Shown: piece by piece, positions 8,865 through 18,044 of the stretch
Layout: the number at the start of each line of letters is the position of its first letter
Numbering within the stretch: position 1 is the first letter of the stretch
Assembly (NCBI GenBank): GCA_041563475.1
Contig: JBFFMY010000004.1
Coordinates: forward strand, 1-64,000
Length of the DNA stretch: 64,000 nucleotides
Direction of reading: 5' to 3'
Source of the DNA: CAJXZP01 sp041563475
GTDB taxonomy: Bacteria > Bacteroidota > Bacteroidia > Flavobacteriales_G > Salibacteraceae
Position numbers and translations under genes: made by a program
The notes under the pieces: model-generated
The model's database searches: none
What the model was told of the DNA's origin: nothing
What the model saw: the letters and a program-made list of their open reading frames with translations, nothing else

Positions 8865-9707
8865 ATGAGAAAATTTCTAGCCGTATTGGCTGTTGCAGGA
8901 GTACTAACATTTGGAGTGTCAAATGTGGTTAACGCACAAGAGGAAGCTGTTGCTACTGAACAAGTTGCAGAAGATACAGCAAATGCTGCCGTTGAAGTAG
9001 CGCCCGTAGAAGAAGAGGCAGACGAAATGCCTGCCGCGGCTATTCAAGAGGAAATCGTTGAAGAAGAAAAATCTTTTCATCAAGCGGTTAAAACTAAATT
9101 TATTGAAGGTGGTGCCGTATTTATGTCTTTCGTTGCATTGTCTTTAATTTTAGGTTTGGCAATCGTTATTGAAAGAATCATTTTCTTAAGCATGTCATCT
9201 TCCAATAGCTCTAAGCTAATTAGTGAAGTTGAATCTGCTCTTAAGTCTGGTGGATTAGATGCTGCAAAAGAGGTTTGTAGAAACACTGCAGGTCCGGTAG
9301 CAAGTATTTTCTACCAAGGGTTAGATCGTTACGAAGAAGGAATTGACATGGTTGAAAAATCTGTTATTGCATACGGTGGTGTGCAAGTAGGACAATTAGA
9401 GAAAAATGTTTCTTGGATTTCTTTATTTATCGCTTTAGCTCCGATGTTAGGTTTCTTTGGAACTGTAATTGGTATGATTGGCGCGTTTGACGCGATTGCT
9501 GCGGCAAACAATATTTCACCTGCAATTGTTGCAGCCGGTATTGGACAAGCATTGATTACAACAGTATCGGGTCTTTTAGTAGCCATGATTCTACAAGTAT
9601 TTTATAATTACATTGTATCGAAAATCGACAGTATCACAAATGATATGGAAGATGCATCGATTTCATTAATTGATATTTTAGTTAAATATCAACACACAAA
9701 TAAGTAA
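8865..9707 (+). CDS. exbB: MotA/TolQ/ExbB proton channel family protein
   Basis: A 280-residue inner-membrane channel subunit that uses the proton motive force to energise TonB-type transport. It has an N-terminal signal-like segment (1-24), an unusually acidic Ala/Glu/Val-rich linker (26-70), then three membrane helices at about 84-103, 183-207 and 229-250 in the ExbB pattern, including LGFFGTVIGMIGAF and GIGQALITTVSGLLVA. It leads an operon with a small membrane protein and two ExbD genes. exbB is used in the broad family sense. Confidence 0.9.
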   Translation: MRKFLAVLAVAGVLTFGVSNVVNAQEEAVATEQVAEDTANAAVEVAPVEEEADEMPAAAIQEEIVEEEKSFHQAVKTKFIEGGAVFMSFVALSLILGLAIVIERIIFLSMSSSNSSKLISEVESALKSGGLDAAKEVCRNTAGPVASIFYQGLDRYEEGIDMVEKSVIAYGGVQVGQLEKNVSWISLFIALAPMLGFFGTVIGMIGAFDAIAAANNISPAIVAAGIGQALITTVSGLLVAMILQVFYNYIVSKIDSITNDMEDASISLIDILVKYQHTNK

Positions 9708-9718
9708 TAATCGGTAGT

Positions 9719-10120
9719 ATGAATAGTAAATCTTCATCTATAGCGATGTTCGTCCTCATTATAATTGGCGCTGTGCTTTTTGTATTGTCGATGACAGGAA
9801 CAGAAGATCCAATCTTGTATGGCTCGTACATATATTTTGGAATAGGAGTTATTGTTACACTGGTTGGCGCGATTGCTGGCTTTGTATCTAATCCTACTGG
9901 AATTAAAGGAATGTTAATCGGAGTTGGCGGAATGTTAGTGGTATTAGGCTTGTCCTATGCTTTTTCTGATGGCTCAGACTATGTTAATTACAATGAAAGT
10001 TTGGGTTTAACCGAAGGTCTATCAAGATTTTCAGGAATGTTGTTATATGCCATGTACATTTTGTTTGGCGCATCCATTCTTACGGTTATTCTTTCATGGG
10101 TTCATAGTTTAACACGTTAA
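9719..10120 (+). CDS. Four-helix membrane protein of the Exb operon
   Basis: A 133-residue integral membrane protein with hydrophobic segments at about 8-25, 35-58, 64-82 and 105-128. It has no motif I can name. It lies 11 bp after exbB and 7 bp before the first exbD, so it is almost certainly made with them and may be an accessory subunit of the energising complex. That role is inferred from position only. Confidence 0.8.
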   Translation: MNSKSSSIAMFVLIIIGAVLFVLSMTGTEDPILYGSYIYFGIGVIVTLVGAIAGFVSNPTGIKGMLIGVGGMLVVLGLSYAFSDGSDYVNYNESLGLTEGLSRFSGMLLYAMYILFGASILTVILSWVHSLTR

Positions 10121-10127
10121 AAAAATT

Positions 10128-10715
10128 ATGGCTAAAAGAGCAGCGCCAGAAATTAATGCGGGGTCGATGGCAGATATCGCCTTCCTTTTGTTAGTATTCT
10201 TCTTGGTAACAACCACGATGGACTCTGACCTGGGAATGATGCGTAAATTGCCACCAACTTTACCGCCAGATATGCCAAAGCCACCACCAATTAAGGATAG
10301 GAATGTGTTTGTTGTTTTAGCAAATGCGAACGATCAATTATTGGTTGAAGGTGAGCTTATGGATATTACGCAATTGAAAGAAGCAGCGAAAGAATTTATT
10401 GCTAATCCAATGAATAAAGAGGAGCTTCCAGAAAAGAAAGAAATGGAAGTTTCCGGGTTAGGAAAAAGAATGATTTCGAAGCAAGTAATATCCTTACAAA
10501 ATGACAACGGAACATCTTACGAACTTTATATAGCAGTTCAAAACGAGTTAGCGCGCGCGTATAATGAGTTACGAAATGAATTGGCTATGGATGAGTTTGG
10601 AGAAACGTATGACGCTCTTTCTGAAAAGGGAGATAAAGACCGTACCAAAGCTATTAAGTCTATTTATCCTCAGCGTATTTCTGAGGCTGAACCAAAAGAT
10701 GTAGGAGGAAACTAA
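10128..10715 (+). CDS. exbD: ExbD/TolR family biopolymer transport protein (first copy)
   Basis: A 195-residue single-pass protein, the proton-carrying partner of ExbB. The short cytoplasmic N-terminus is followed by a helix at about 15-30 containing the critical Asp16 in SMADIAFLLLVFFLV. A Pro-rich PPTLPPDMPKPPP linker and a periplasmic domain longer than in Proteobacteria follow. The next exbD starts one base after its stop. Confidence 0.92.
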   Translation: MAKRAAPEINAGSMADIAFLLLVFFLVTTTMDSDLGMMRKLPPTLPPDMPKPPPIKDRNVFVVLANANDQLLVEGELMDITQLKEAAKEFIANPMNKEELPEKKEMEVSGLGKRMISKQVISLQNDNGTSYELYIAVQNELARAYNELRNELAMDEFGETYDALSEKGDKDRTKAIKSIYPQRISEAEPKDVGGN

Positions 10716-10716
10716 T

Positions 10717-11178
10717 ATGGCACATAAATTTAAGAAAGAGGGAAGCGGAGAGGAACCGGCCATTTCAACGGCCTCTTTACCGGATATTGTATTTATGCTA
10801 TTATTTTTCTTCATGGTAACTACTGTTATGCGTGAGGTTGATTTGAAAGTTAAGATTAATATCCCTGAAGCTTCAGAGATTCAAAAATTAACAAACAAAT
10901 CATTAGTGACCTACATTTATATTGGAGAGCCAAACGATGTGAAACAATATGGAACGACTGCAAGAATTCAGTTAGGTGATGCGTATGCTGAAGTACAAGA
11001 AGTAGGTGCGTATATTGAATCTAAACGTGGTGAACATGATGAAGCAGAGGTGCCATTACTGGTTACTTCTTTGAAAGTGGATAGTGAAACAAAAATGGGT
11101 ATTGTTACGGAAGTGAAGCAAGAGCTTCGTAAAGTATCTGCTCTAAAAATTAGTTATTCTACTCGTGAGGGTAAGTAG
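10717..11178 (+). CDS. exbD: ExbD/TolR family biopolymer transport protein (second copy)
   Basis: A 153-residue paralogue of the preceding gene with the same layout: a basic N-terminus, a helix at about 22-38 with the proton-relay Asp23 (SLPDIVFMLLFFFMV), and a periplasmic domain of about 110 residues. Two ExbD proteins per ExbB are common in Bacteroidota and may form a heteromer. A strong terminator follows at once, so this is the last gene of the operon; no tonB is present here. Confidence 0.92.
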   Translation: MAHKFKKEGSGEEPAISTASLPDIVFMLLFFFMVTTVMREVDLKVKINIPEASEIQKLTNKSLVTYIYIGEPNDVKQYGTTARIQLGDAYAEVQEVGAYIESKRGEHDEAEVPLLVTSLKVDSETKMGIVTEVKQELRKVSALKISYSTREGK

Positions 11179-11197
11179 TTAATAGAAAATAATTTGT

Positions 11198-11230
11198 AAA
11201 AAAGGAGAACCAATTGGTTCTCCTTTTTTT
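11198..11230 (+). terminator. Terminator of the exb operon
   Basis: GGAGAACC and GGTTCTCC form a perfect stem around AATT, flanked by an A-run upstream and a run of seven T downstream. The A and T runs make it active in both directions, serving the convergent CPBP gene as well. Confidence 0.9.
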
Positions 11231-11256
11231 ATGCCTTCAATTGTACTAATTCACAT

Positions 11257-12180
11257 CTAACTTTTGATTGCTTGAAACTTACTTCTATTTATAATAAGTA
11301 AGATTGCTGCGCTAACTATTGCAGCAACGGCAAATGAAATAATCTTCCAATCCGTTGGGTTTTCAAAAGAGGTCTCAGCCATTTCAATTCCATAAACAAA
11401 AACAAGGGAAAGAGCCAAAAAATTATTGATGAAATGGGCTAAAATAGGGAGCCAAATATTTTTGGAGTAATAGAATACGTAACCAAACAGAACACCTAAA
11501 ATAGCACGCGATAAAAAGCCTAAAAATTGCAAATGAATCGCGCTGAAAATTAGTGCCGTAACCAAAATCCCGATATGGGCATTTTTGAATACTTTAATCA
11601 ATTGCGTTTGTAGCACCCCTCTGAAAATTAACTCTTCACCAATAGCGGGTAAAATGGCCATCATTAAAATGTTTATAATAATGGCTGAAGGAGAGTTCAT
11701 TTGCGCGAGTACACTGATCATTTGATCATTTGCTAATTGGGTTTGACGCATCCAATTTTCAATAGAACTCCAGGATTCAGGCAGGTGCCATAACGTATTC
11801 CATTGGGCCAATAGGTTGATAAATGGAATAGCTAAAAGGGTTATGACCACAACTAACCCCAAAGTACCAAGAGACAAGTTTCTAGTAAATGAAAGACCCT
11901 TCCATATAGATGATGATGCGAGATAACCAAATGCCAAGGCTGGCAGTATAAAGATTCCAATTTGAGTGGCTATTTGAACTGATTTTGCTGCGTTGATGGA
12001 AGCAACGCTGCTGGTTGCTGATAGATGGTCAATTATATCCAGTGGAAAGTGAAAAAAAGCAGCATTTATGGCCATTAACGTTACAATAGAAATTAGGATT
12101 CCTAGAAACATTAAAAGGACCAACAAGGCAATTTTACCGAATGGGGAGGTTTGGTGTAAGCTATTTTGTAACGACATCAA
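11257..12180 (-). CDS. CPBP family intramembrane metalloprotease (CAAX/Abi type)
   Basis: A 307-residue polytopic membrane protein. The family motifs are intact: EELIFRG around residues 182-188, FSAIHLQ with His216, and LPILAHFINN with His249, which together form the glutamate/histidine metal site inside the membrane. About eight hydrophobic segments are visible. Members include CAAX prenyl endopeptidase relatives and bacteriocin self-immunity proteins; no bacteriocin genes lie nearby, so a general membrane-protease role is the safer reading. Confidence 0.9.
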   Translation of the reverse strand: MMSLQNSLHQTSPFGKIALLVLLMFLGILISIVTLMAINAAFFHFPLDIIDHLSATSSVASINAAKSVQIATQIGIFILPALAFGYLASSSIWKGLSFTRNLSLGTLGLVVVITLLAIPFINLLAQWNTLWHLPESWSSIENWMRQTQLANDQMISVLAQMNSPSAIIINILMMAILPAIGEELIFRGVLQTQLIKVFKNAHIGILVTALIFSAIHLQFLGFLSRAILGVLFGYVFYYSKNIWLPILAHFINNFLALSLVFVYGIEMAETSFENPTDWKIISFAVAAIVSAAILLIINRSKFQAIKS

Positions 12181-12191
12181 TTTGTAAGTTG

Positions 12192-12199
12192 TAGTTTTG
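12192..12199 (+). promoter_or_regulatory. -7 box of the dusB promoter
   Basis: TAGTTTTG fits TAnnTTTG exactly and lies 26 bases before the TTG start of dusB, giving a predicted leader of about 20 bases. Confidence 0.45.
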
Positions 12200-12225
12200 C
12201 ACGCAAAATTTAAAACTAATTTTAA

Positions 12226-13230
12226 TTGGGGGTAAAAATAGATAATATTGAGTTGGGAGACTTCCCTTTATTACTCGCGCCAATGGAAGATGTAAGTGAT
12301 CCTCCATTTAGAGCTTTGTGTAAGGAACTCGGAGCAGATTTAATGTATTCTGAGTTTATATCTACAGAAGGATTAATACGTGATGCTGCAAAGAGTTTAG
12401 AGAAGCTCGATATTTATCCAGAAGAACGACCAGTTGGAATTCAAATATTTGGTGCTGTATTGGAATCGATGATTCGCTCAGCCGAAATTGTGGAAGCTGC
12501 CAACCCAGAGTTGTTGGATATCAATTTTGGATGTCCCGTAAAGAAAGTGGTAAGCAAAGGTGCAGGCGCTGGGATTTTGCAAAATATTCCCTTAATGGAA
12601 GATTTGACCAAAGCGGTTGTGAATGCTACAAAATTGCCCGTTACAGTTAAAACACGGTTAGGGTGGGATGATTCATCAAAAGTAATTGTAAGTACCGCTG
12701 AGCGTCTTCAGGATGTAGGAATTAAAGCAATTTCTATTCATGGCCGTACACGTAATCAAATGTATAAGGGTGAAGCGGATTGGAGTCTGATTGCAGACGT
12801 GAAAAATAATTCACGAATGAATATTCCAATTTTTGGAAATGGAGATATTGATTCACCAGAGAAGGCTGTGGAGTACAAAGAAAAATATGGGGTTGATGGA
12901 ATAATGATTGGTCGTGCGGCTATCGGAAATCCATGGATTTTTAACGAGATTAAGCACTATAAAAAAACTGGACTACATCTTCCTCCTCCAGATATTGCAG
13001 AACGAGTTCGCGTTGCAAAAAAGCATTTAGAACTTTCGTTAGATTGGAAAGGAGAGCATAGAGGTATTGTGGAAATGCGGAGACATTACACCAATTACTT
13101 CAAAGGGATTCATCATTTTAAGCCCATTCGGCAAATCCTGGTTACTTCGTTAAACCCCAACGAACTTTTTGATACACTTGATTTGATTGTCGAGAAGTTT
13201 AATGCGGGCGATTTAAAAGTTTCCATTTAA
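12226..13230 (+). CDS. dusB: tRNA-dihydrouridine synthase (DusB type)
   Basis: A 334-residue flavoenzyme that reduces uridine to dihydrouridine in the tRNA D-loop. LAPMEDVSDPPFRALC (17-32), NFGCPVKKVVSKGAG with catalytic Cys103, IHGRTRNQMYKGEADW and GRAAIGNPWIF are all present and typical of DusB. The start is a TTG at 12226, directly before the usual VKI beginning; no ATG lies nearby upstream. The TatD-like gene follows after 15 bp. Confidence 0.93.
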   Translation: MGVKIDNIELGDFPLLLAPMEDVSDPPFRALCKELGADLMYSEFISTEGLIRDAAKSLEKLDIYPEERPVGIQIFGAVLESMIRSAEIVEAANPELLDINFGCPVKKVVSKGAGAGILQNIPLMEDLTKAVVNATKLPVTVKTRLGWDDSSKVIVSTAERLQDVGIKAISIHGRTRNQMYKGEADWSLIADVKNNSRMNIPIFGNGDIDSPEKAVEYKEKYGVDGIMIGRAAIGNPWIFNEIKHYKKTGLHLPPPDIAERVRVAKKHLELSLDWKGEHRGIVEMRRHYTNYFKGIHHFKPIRQILVTSLNPNELFDTLDLIVEKFNAGDLKVSI

Positions 13231-13245
13231 TTTACTTCTTATCCT

Positions 13246-14019
13246 ATGAAATTTATTGATACGCATGCACATTTGTACTTAGATCAGTTTAAAGATGATA
13301 TCGATGAGGTGATTCAAAACGCCATAAATAGTGGCGTAGATAAATTGTTTTTGCCAAATATTGATAGCGGAACAATTGCAGCTATGAATAGTTTGAGTGA
13401 GCGGTATCCGAATAATTGCTTTCCTATGATTGGGTTGCACCCTTCTGATGCAAAAGAAAACTACAAAGAGGAATTAGCGATTGTAAAGGAACAAGCCGAA
13501 AATGGAAACTACATTGCCATTGGTGAAATTGGAATTGATTTGTATTGGGACAAAACCTATTTAAAGCAACAACAAGAAGCATTTGCTTTTCAATTAGAAT
13601 TGGCAAAATCTTTACACCTTCCAGTGGCTATTCACGCGCGTGATTCGTTTGATGAAATTTTTGAAGTGCTAGATCAACATAACGATGATTCTCTAACGGG
13701 TGTTCTTCACTGTTTTACAGGAAATCTCGACCAAGCAAATCGCATTATTGCGTATGGTGGATTTAAACTGGGAATCGGTGGTGTGGTGACGTTTAAAAAT
13801 GGGGGGCTAGATAAGGTTCTTCCTTATGTAGATTTAGAATATCTGATTTTAGAAACAGACGCTCCTTTTTTAGCCCCAAAGCCGTATCGAGGGAAACGAA
13901 ATGAAAGTCAATACATACCAATAATTGCAGATAAAATTGCGGAATTAAAGGGAGTGAAAATTGAAGAGGTTGCGGAAGTAACCACAAAAAATGCAATAGA
14001 CCTTTTTAAAGTAGGGTAA
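13246..14019 (+). CDS. TatD family metal-dependent hydrolase
   Basis: A 257-residue TIM-barrel hydrolase. Metal ligands are visible in order: DTHAHLYLDQF at 4-14, IGLHPSD, AIGEIGIDLYW, AIHARDS, LHCFTG and LETDAPFLAP. Family members act as 3'-5' exonucleases or deoxyribonucleases on damaged DNA or RNA. It probably shares a transcript with dusB. It ends 7 bp from the convergent T9SS cargo gene, and I see no terminator between them. Confidence 0.92.
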   Translation: MKFIDTHAHLYLDQFKDDIDEVIQNAINSGVDKLFLPNIDSGTIAAMNSLSERYPNNCFPMIGLHPSDAKENYKEELAIVKEQAENGNYIAIGEIGIDLYWDKTYLKQQQEAFAFQLELAKSLHLPVAIHARDSFDEIFEVLDQHNDDSLTGVLHCFTGNLDQANRIIAYGGFKLGIGGVVTFKNGGLDKVLPYVDLEYLILETDAPFLAPKPYRGKRNESQYIPIIADKIAELKGVKIEEVAEVTTKNAIDLFKVG

Positions 14020-14026
14020 TACTCAA

Positions 14027-15427
14027 CTAGTTCTTCAAAATTTTTCGTGTTAAATTCTTTTTAGCTGTATGCAATTGAACCACATACATCCCGGAGGGAT
14101 AAGTGCTTAAATCTACCGAATTTTCACCTTCTACAGCAGAGCCTTTGTAAATTGTTTTTCCCAGTAAATCTTTGATTTCAATTTGAACAACCTCATAGTT
14201 TTTATTTTTTAGATTCAGAATCCCAGTGGTTGGATTTGGGTAAATTGACATTTCCAATTCCTCTGTAATTATTGGAGTTGAGTTAATTCCGTTCCCAACA
14301 ATAATGGTGTAATTTTTTGCATCAATACTAGAAGCAAAACAAAAATCATCCACTGAGGTAACATTGAAGGTCAATGTCTGATTTGGAATTATCGGAGCCT
14401 TCCAGCCCACATTCATTTTAGCGGGGTTTCCATTCATAATGGAAACGGTTGCATTAGGCAAAACTGCTGTAACGTTGGTGAATATGGTTACTGAATCTAA
14501 TAGATCTGCATCTGTAACTTCAATTTCAAATGAAAATGAATCGCCTAGATCAACGTGAAGAGTATCAGAATTAACCTGCGTTGCATTACCTTGTAGATTT
14601 AGGATGCCTGATAATTTAGGATCCTTGTTCAATGAATCGATTACCCAAACTGTGTAATCAATCAATGAAATACTATTAAGTGCAGAAGTATACTTATCAT
14701 ACGCTTCCATTTTTATGCCGATAACGAACTCTCCAATTTGGGTTGGGGTAAAGTTACATGTGCCTGTAGACGGGTTTATGGTAATACCTGGAATAGGTTG
14801 GCTCCCTGAGTATCCAGAATTAAACTGAATACTAGTTTGAAAATCGGTTTTTGGTGAGGTTAAACTATAAACTAAGCTGTCGCCATCCGGGTTAATTGAT
14901 GAAAATAAGGCGAATGTGGGTTGATTTATTACTCTTATTGATGACATGGGTTGAACCCAGGCAGTACTCCTACATGAGCCATAATTTATTGTTTCAACGT
15001 ACAATGGCGCTTGATTCGCATTTTGTAATAAATCCCTATTACTTCGTTCATAAACGACTTTCCATTCAGAACAAGGCGATGGAAGTGAAAAGTTTCCGCT
15101 AAAAATGTAAAATTTTTGTGTAGGAACCCAACCGCCATAACAAGTGTACATATGTAAACATGGGTTTGGGTAACCTAAATCAATGCTGAATTCCTGACCA
15201 GTTAATATAACGTCAATAGTATCTCCACAAGTGGAATATACTGTTACTACGAGCGTCTGTGGAACAGTATCCGTAATACAATCCTTAGTATAGTTTAGTT
15301 CTATGCTAAAACTATCTTGACCGATACATGTATTGCTAAGACTTACGTTTACGTTTCCTGAAGCAAAAGTACCAACAGAGCAAGCCGTTAACAGGATTCC
15401 AAAAATTAGTATTTGAATTAGTTTCAT
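14027..15427 (-). CDS. Secreted protein with C-terminal T9SS type A sorting domain
   Basis: A 466-residue protein with an N-terminal signal (1-22; the LTAC inside it could also be read as a lipobox). The middle is beta-rich and Cys-containing, with cadherin/Ig-like character (the block GDSLVYSLTSP and DADLLDSVTIFTNVTAV). The last 75 residues begin with SIYPNPTTGILNL and end with LTRKILKN, the usual type A sorting domain that directs export by the type IX system. Function of the mature protein is unknown. Confidence 0.85.
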   Translation of the reverse strand: MKLIQILIFGILLTACSVGTFASGNVNVSLSNTCIGQDSFSIELNYTKDCITDTVPQTLVVTVYSTCGDTIDVILTGQEFSIDLGYPNPCLHMYTCYGGWVPTQKFYIFSGNFSLPSPCSEWKVVYERSNRDLLQNANQAPLYVETINYGSCRSTAWVQPMSSIRVINQPTFALFSSINPDGDSLVYSLTSPKTDFQTSIQFNSGYSGSQPIPGITINPSTGTCNFTPTQIGEFVIGIKMEAYDKYTSALNSISLIDYTVWVIDSLNKDPKLSGILNLQGNATQVNSDTLHVDLGDSFSFEIEVTDADLLDSVTIFTNVTAVLPNATVSIMNGNPAKMNVGWKAPIIPNQTLTFNVTSVDDFCFASSIDAKNYTIIVGNGINSTPIITEELEMSIYPNPTTGILNLKNKNYEVVQIEIKDLLGKTIYKGSAVEGENSVDLSTYPSGMYVVQLHTAKKNLTRKILKN

Positions 15428-15495
15428 ATCAGAGTTATATTCAACCAGTAGACGTTGAATTATGAGGGAAAGTTGTACGACTAAAAAAAGCTTCT

Positions 15496-16260
15496 CTATT
15501 CGGGCTTCCCAAATTCTTTTAGCTCCATTTTCTCTCCATCAAAAACAGCGTAGGTAAAGTCAACCACCCAATCGCCCAGGTTAATGTAATGCGAATTAGG
15601 AGCAAGTTCTAAATCCATAGCATAATGTCTATGACCGAAAATAAAATAATCAAAGTGGTTTTGTTTCAGAACTTCTTTGGTATAAAGAACCAACCATTCT
15701 TTGTCATCTCCATGGTAGTTTTTGTCGGCTGTAGCATTTGCTGCGCGACTTCTACGTGAAAAATAATTGGCTAATCCAATTCCAAAATTCGGATGTAATC
15801 TCGCAAAACACCATTGCATGGCAGGGTTTGCAAAAAACTTCTTGATTTTTTTGTACCAATAATCTCCGGGGCCTAATCCATCACCGTGTCCAATCATGAA
15901 CTTTTTATCGTTGATAGTCCGTGTAATTGGATCGTTATATAAAACCACTCCCAATTCTTTTACCAAATAATCAAAAGCCCACATATCGTGGTTCCCTCTA
16001 AAAAAATACACCGGAATTCCGCTATCTGTAATTTCAGCAATTTTACCCAAAACCCGGGTATAGCCTTTTGGTACAACGGTGTTGTACTCAAACCAAAAAT
16101 CAAATAAATCGCCTAATAAGTAAATCGCTTGAGCATCTTTCATGGCTAAATCTAGCCATTTCACAAAATGTTTTTCACGTACCAAGCTAGAGTCAAAATC
16201 GGGTACGCCCAAATGCTGGTCGGATGCGAAATATATTTTTTTACCTGGAGAAATTGTCAT
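15496..16260 (-). CDS. UDP-2,3-diacylglucosamine diphosphatase family (LpxH-like)
   Basis: A 254-residue calcineurin-type metallophosphoesterase. ASDQHLG, LLGDLFDFWFE, FRGNHD, IGHGDGLG and FGHRH supply the binuclear metal site in order, and the spacing matches the LpxH family that cleaves UDP-2,3-diacylglucosamine in lipid A synthesis. The gene sits 4 bp after the queD-like gene in the map-queD-lpxH run. Assignment to LpxH proper rather than a close paralogue is likely but not proven. Confidence 0.87.
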   Translation of the reverse strand: MTISPGKKIYFASDQHLGVPDFDSSLVREKHFVKWLDLAMKDAQAIYLLGDLFDFWFEYNTVVPKGYTRVLGKIAEITDSGIPVYFFRGNHDMWAFDYLVKELGVVLYNDPITRTINDKKFMIGHGDGLGPGDYWYKKIKKFFANPAMQWCFARLHPNFGIGLANYFSRRSRAANATADKNYHGDDKEWLVLYTKEVLKQNHFDYFIFGHRHYAMDLELAPNSHYINLGDWVVDFTYAVFDGEKMELKEFGKPE

Positions 16261-16264
16261 TCAA

Positions 16265-16708
16265 TTAATTATTATCTGCGGCAAACCACTCGGCATACGA
16301 AGTGTTGGTTTCGCGTAATAGCACAGAATGTAGATTTATATCTGATGGTAAATTGTCGTGAATAATGGCTACCATATGCTCTAACAACTTTTCGGCAGTA
16401 GGTTGGTAAGGAACTAAAATTAAGCGTGGATTTATTTTGTGATCAATTGCACCAAGAAAACGTGAGTTGTCGCGTAAAACCAATGCATGATCAAAAACAT
16501 CAACCACATTTGTTTTTACGATTTTTTTCAAATCTGCAAAATCAATCACCATCCCATCCTTGGGTGTTCCAGGTTTATCTATAGGCTTTCCAATAAAGGT
16601 AACCGACAATTCATAGGTATGCCCATGAATATTATGGCATTTTCCATCATGGCAATCAAGTGCATGTGCCATTTCAAAGTCAAACTGTTTTGTAACTCTT
16701 ATGATCAT
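16265..16708 (-). CDS. 6-pyruvoyl-tetrahydropterin synthase / QueD family
   Basis: A 147-residue tunnelling-fold enzyme. Zinc ligands His15, His28 and His30 and catalytic Cys24 are in place (CHNIHGH), followed by DFADLKKIV and FDHALVL with the Asp-His pair, and a late RETNTSYAEW with the substrate-binding Glu. These are the features of QueD, which makes 6-carboxytetrahydropterin for queuosine synthesis. Other queuosine genes are not in the window, so a pterin role cannot be excluded. It overlaps map by 4 bp. Confidence 0.9.
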   Translation of the reverse strand: MIIRVTKQFDFEMAHALDCHDGKCHNIHGHTYELSVTFIGKPIDKPGTPKDGMVIDFADLKKIVKTNVVDVFDHALVLRDNSRFLGAIDHKINPRLILVPYQPTAEKLLEHMVAIIHDNLPSDINLHSVLLRETNTSYAEWFAADNN

Positions 16709-17493
16709 GATGCGTTGGGATTTTTAGCAAGTGCTTCGTCTACAAAATCAAAGGTGGACAGAATATCTGGGAGTCCGTTAACAATAGCCACATCATGCTC
16801 AAAATGTGCAGACGGTTTCCTATCTCTTGAAACTATAGACCAGCCATCGTCTAATTGCTTAACCCGCCAATCTCCCATATTAATCATAGGCTCAATGGCT
16901 AGTACTAAACCGTTTTTAAGTTTTTTACCCTTCCCTTGACGGCCATAGTTTGGAACTTGCGGGTCTTCGTGCATCACGCGACCTAATCCGTGTCCTACTA
17001 GATCTCGTACCACGCCATATCCGTGACTTTCGGCATTATGTTGAATGGCATATCCAATATCTCCCAAACGTTTCCCAGCGGTCATTTGCTCAATTCCTAA
17101 ATAAAGAGACTCTTTGGTTACATCAAGCAACTTTCTAATTTCACTACTCACTTCACCAATGGCGAAAGTAAAAGCATGGTCTCCGTAAAAACCATTTTTG
17201 ATTGAACCGCAATCCACCGAAAGTATATCGCCATCCCGTAGTTCAGTTTTATTCGGAATTCCATGTACAACATGTTCATTTAGCGAAGTGCATAAGGTAT
17301 TCGGGAAATCATAGAGCCCCAAAAAACCAGGTATGGCACCTTGATCTCGAATGTATTCTTCGGCTAGCTTATCCAGTTGCAAAGGAGTAATTCCCGGGCC
17401 AATTTTTTCGGCCACTATACCTAAGGCTCGCGAAACAATTTGCGCACTTTCACGCATTAACTCAATTTCTTCAGCGGATTTATAATGTATCAT
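16705..17493 (-). CDS. map: Type I methionine aminopeptidase
   Basis: A 262-residue dimetal peptidase that removes N-terminal Met from new proteins. It carries VHGIPN, DCGSIKNGFYGDHAFTF with two Asp ligands, GHGLGRVMHEDPQVPNYG, AIEPM and the final HFEHDV Glu ligand. There is no zinc-finger extension, so it is the short type Ia form. It is first in the map-queD-lpxH run and overlaps queD by 4 bp. Confidence 0.95.
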   Translation of the reverse strand: MIHYKSAEEIELMRESAQIVSRALGIVAEKIGPGITPLQLDKLAEEYIRDQGAIPGFLGLYDFPNTLCTSLNEHVVHGIPNKTELRDGDILSVDCGSIKNGFYGDHAFTFAIGEVSSEIRKLLDVTKESLYLGIEQMTAGKRLGDIGYAIQHNAESHGYGVVRDLVGHGLGRVMHEDPQVPNYGRQGKGKKLKNGLVLAIEPMINMGDWRVKQLDDGWSIVSRDRKPSAHFEHDVAIVNGLPDILSTFDFVDEALAKNPNAS

Positions 17494-17559
17494 TACTGTT
17501 TATTCTGCATTTAAAAAGAATCGGTGAACCGAAACTCAATGAGGTATTTTTGTCGCTAC

Positions 17560-17973
17560 TTAATTCTTTAAAAAGGAAAACAATCCCTTCCCTTTTTTTG
17601 ATTTTTTTATGGGTTTAGCATCCGGCCCTTCAATCATTTGATAGATTTCTCCCCAGCCTAAAAACCCGCCAATATTTCTATCATCAATAAACAAATCCGC
17701 ATTAATTTTTCGGGAGGTTTTTCCATCATATGGTTCTCCAGCAAATTCACTGTTTACCGCATAAAACTCAATGCCATGTTTTTTGCAGAATTCCACAGCT
17801 TCATCTAATCTTTTGCCGTGGCGGTACGTCCATAAAATCAATCTGTGTCCTTTTGCCTCCAACATTTTTAAAGTTTCAAAGGCAAATGGCATAGGTTTTC
17901 CTATTTTCGGATAGGTATCTTCTGCAATGGTACCGTCAAAATCAACGGCTATTTTGAGCATTTTGTCAAACAT
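17560..17973 (-). CDS. HAD-type phosphatase of the BT0820 kind
   Basis: A 137-residue HAD hydrolase. The nucleophile motif DFDGTI lies at 11-16, LWTYRHG gives the second motif, and FIDDRNIGG the acidic third one. There is no cap domain. The length and the WTYRxGxxLDEAVEF segment resemble small Bacteroidota phosphatases such as BT0820. The substrate is unknown. The start at 17973 follows a perfect -7 box by four bases; an ATG four codons later is also possible. Confidence 0.85.
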   Translation of the reverse strand: MFDKMLKIAVDFDGTIAEDTYPKIGKPMPFAFETLKMLEAKGHRLILWTYRHGKRLDEAVEFCKKHGIEFYAVNSEFAGEPYDGKTSRKINADLFIDDRNIGGFLGWGEIYQMIEGPDAKPIKKSKKGKGLFSFLKN

Positions 17974-17977
17974 CGCG

Positions 17978-17985
17978 CAAAATTA
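17978..17985 (-). promoter_or_regulatory. -7 box 4 nt before the HAD phosphatase start
   Basis: On the minus strand TAATTTTG is followed by CGCG and the ATG at 17973. The arrangement is nearly identical to that of thiL (TAATTTTG, CGCC, ATG) and predicts a leaderless or near-leaderless transcript. Confidence 0.5.
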
Positions 17986-18044
17986 TTGTTTATTGCGTGG
18001 GCAGCCAAAGAATTAACTGTAAAACGGATTGGGAAGAAAACCCG

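Noticed and set aside
11257..12180. Bacteriocin immunity protein
   Set aside because: CPBP proteases include immunity proteins, but no bacteriocin or export genes lie nearby.
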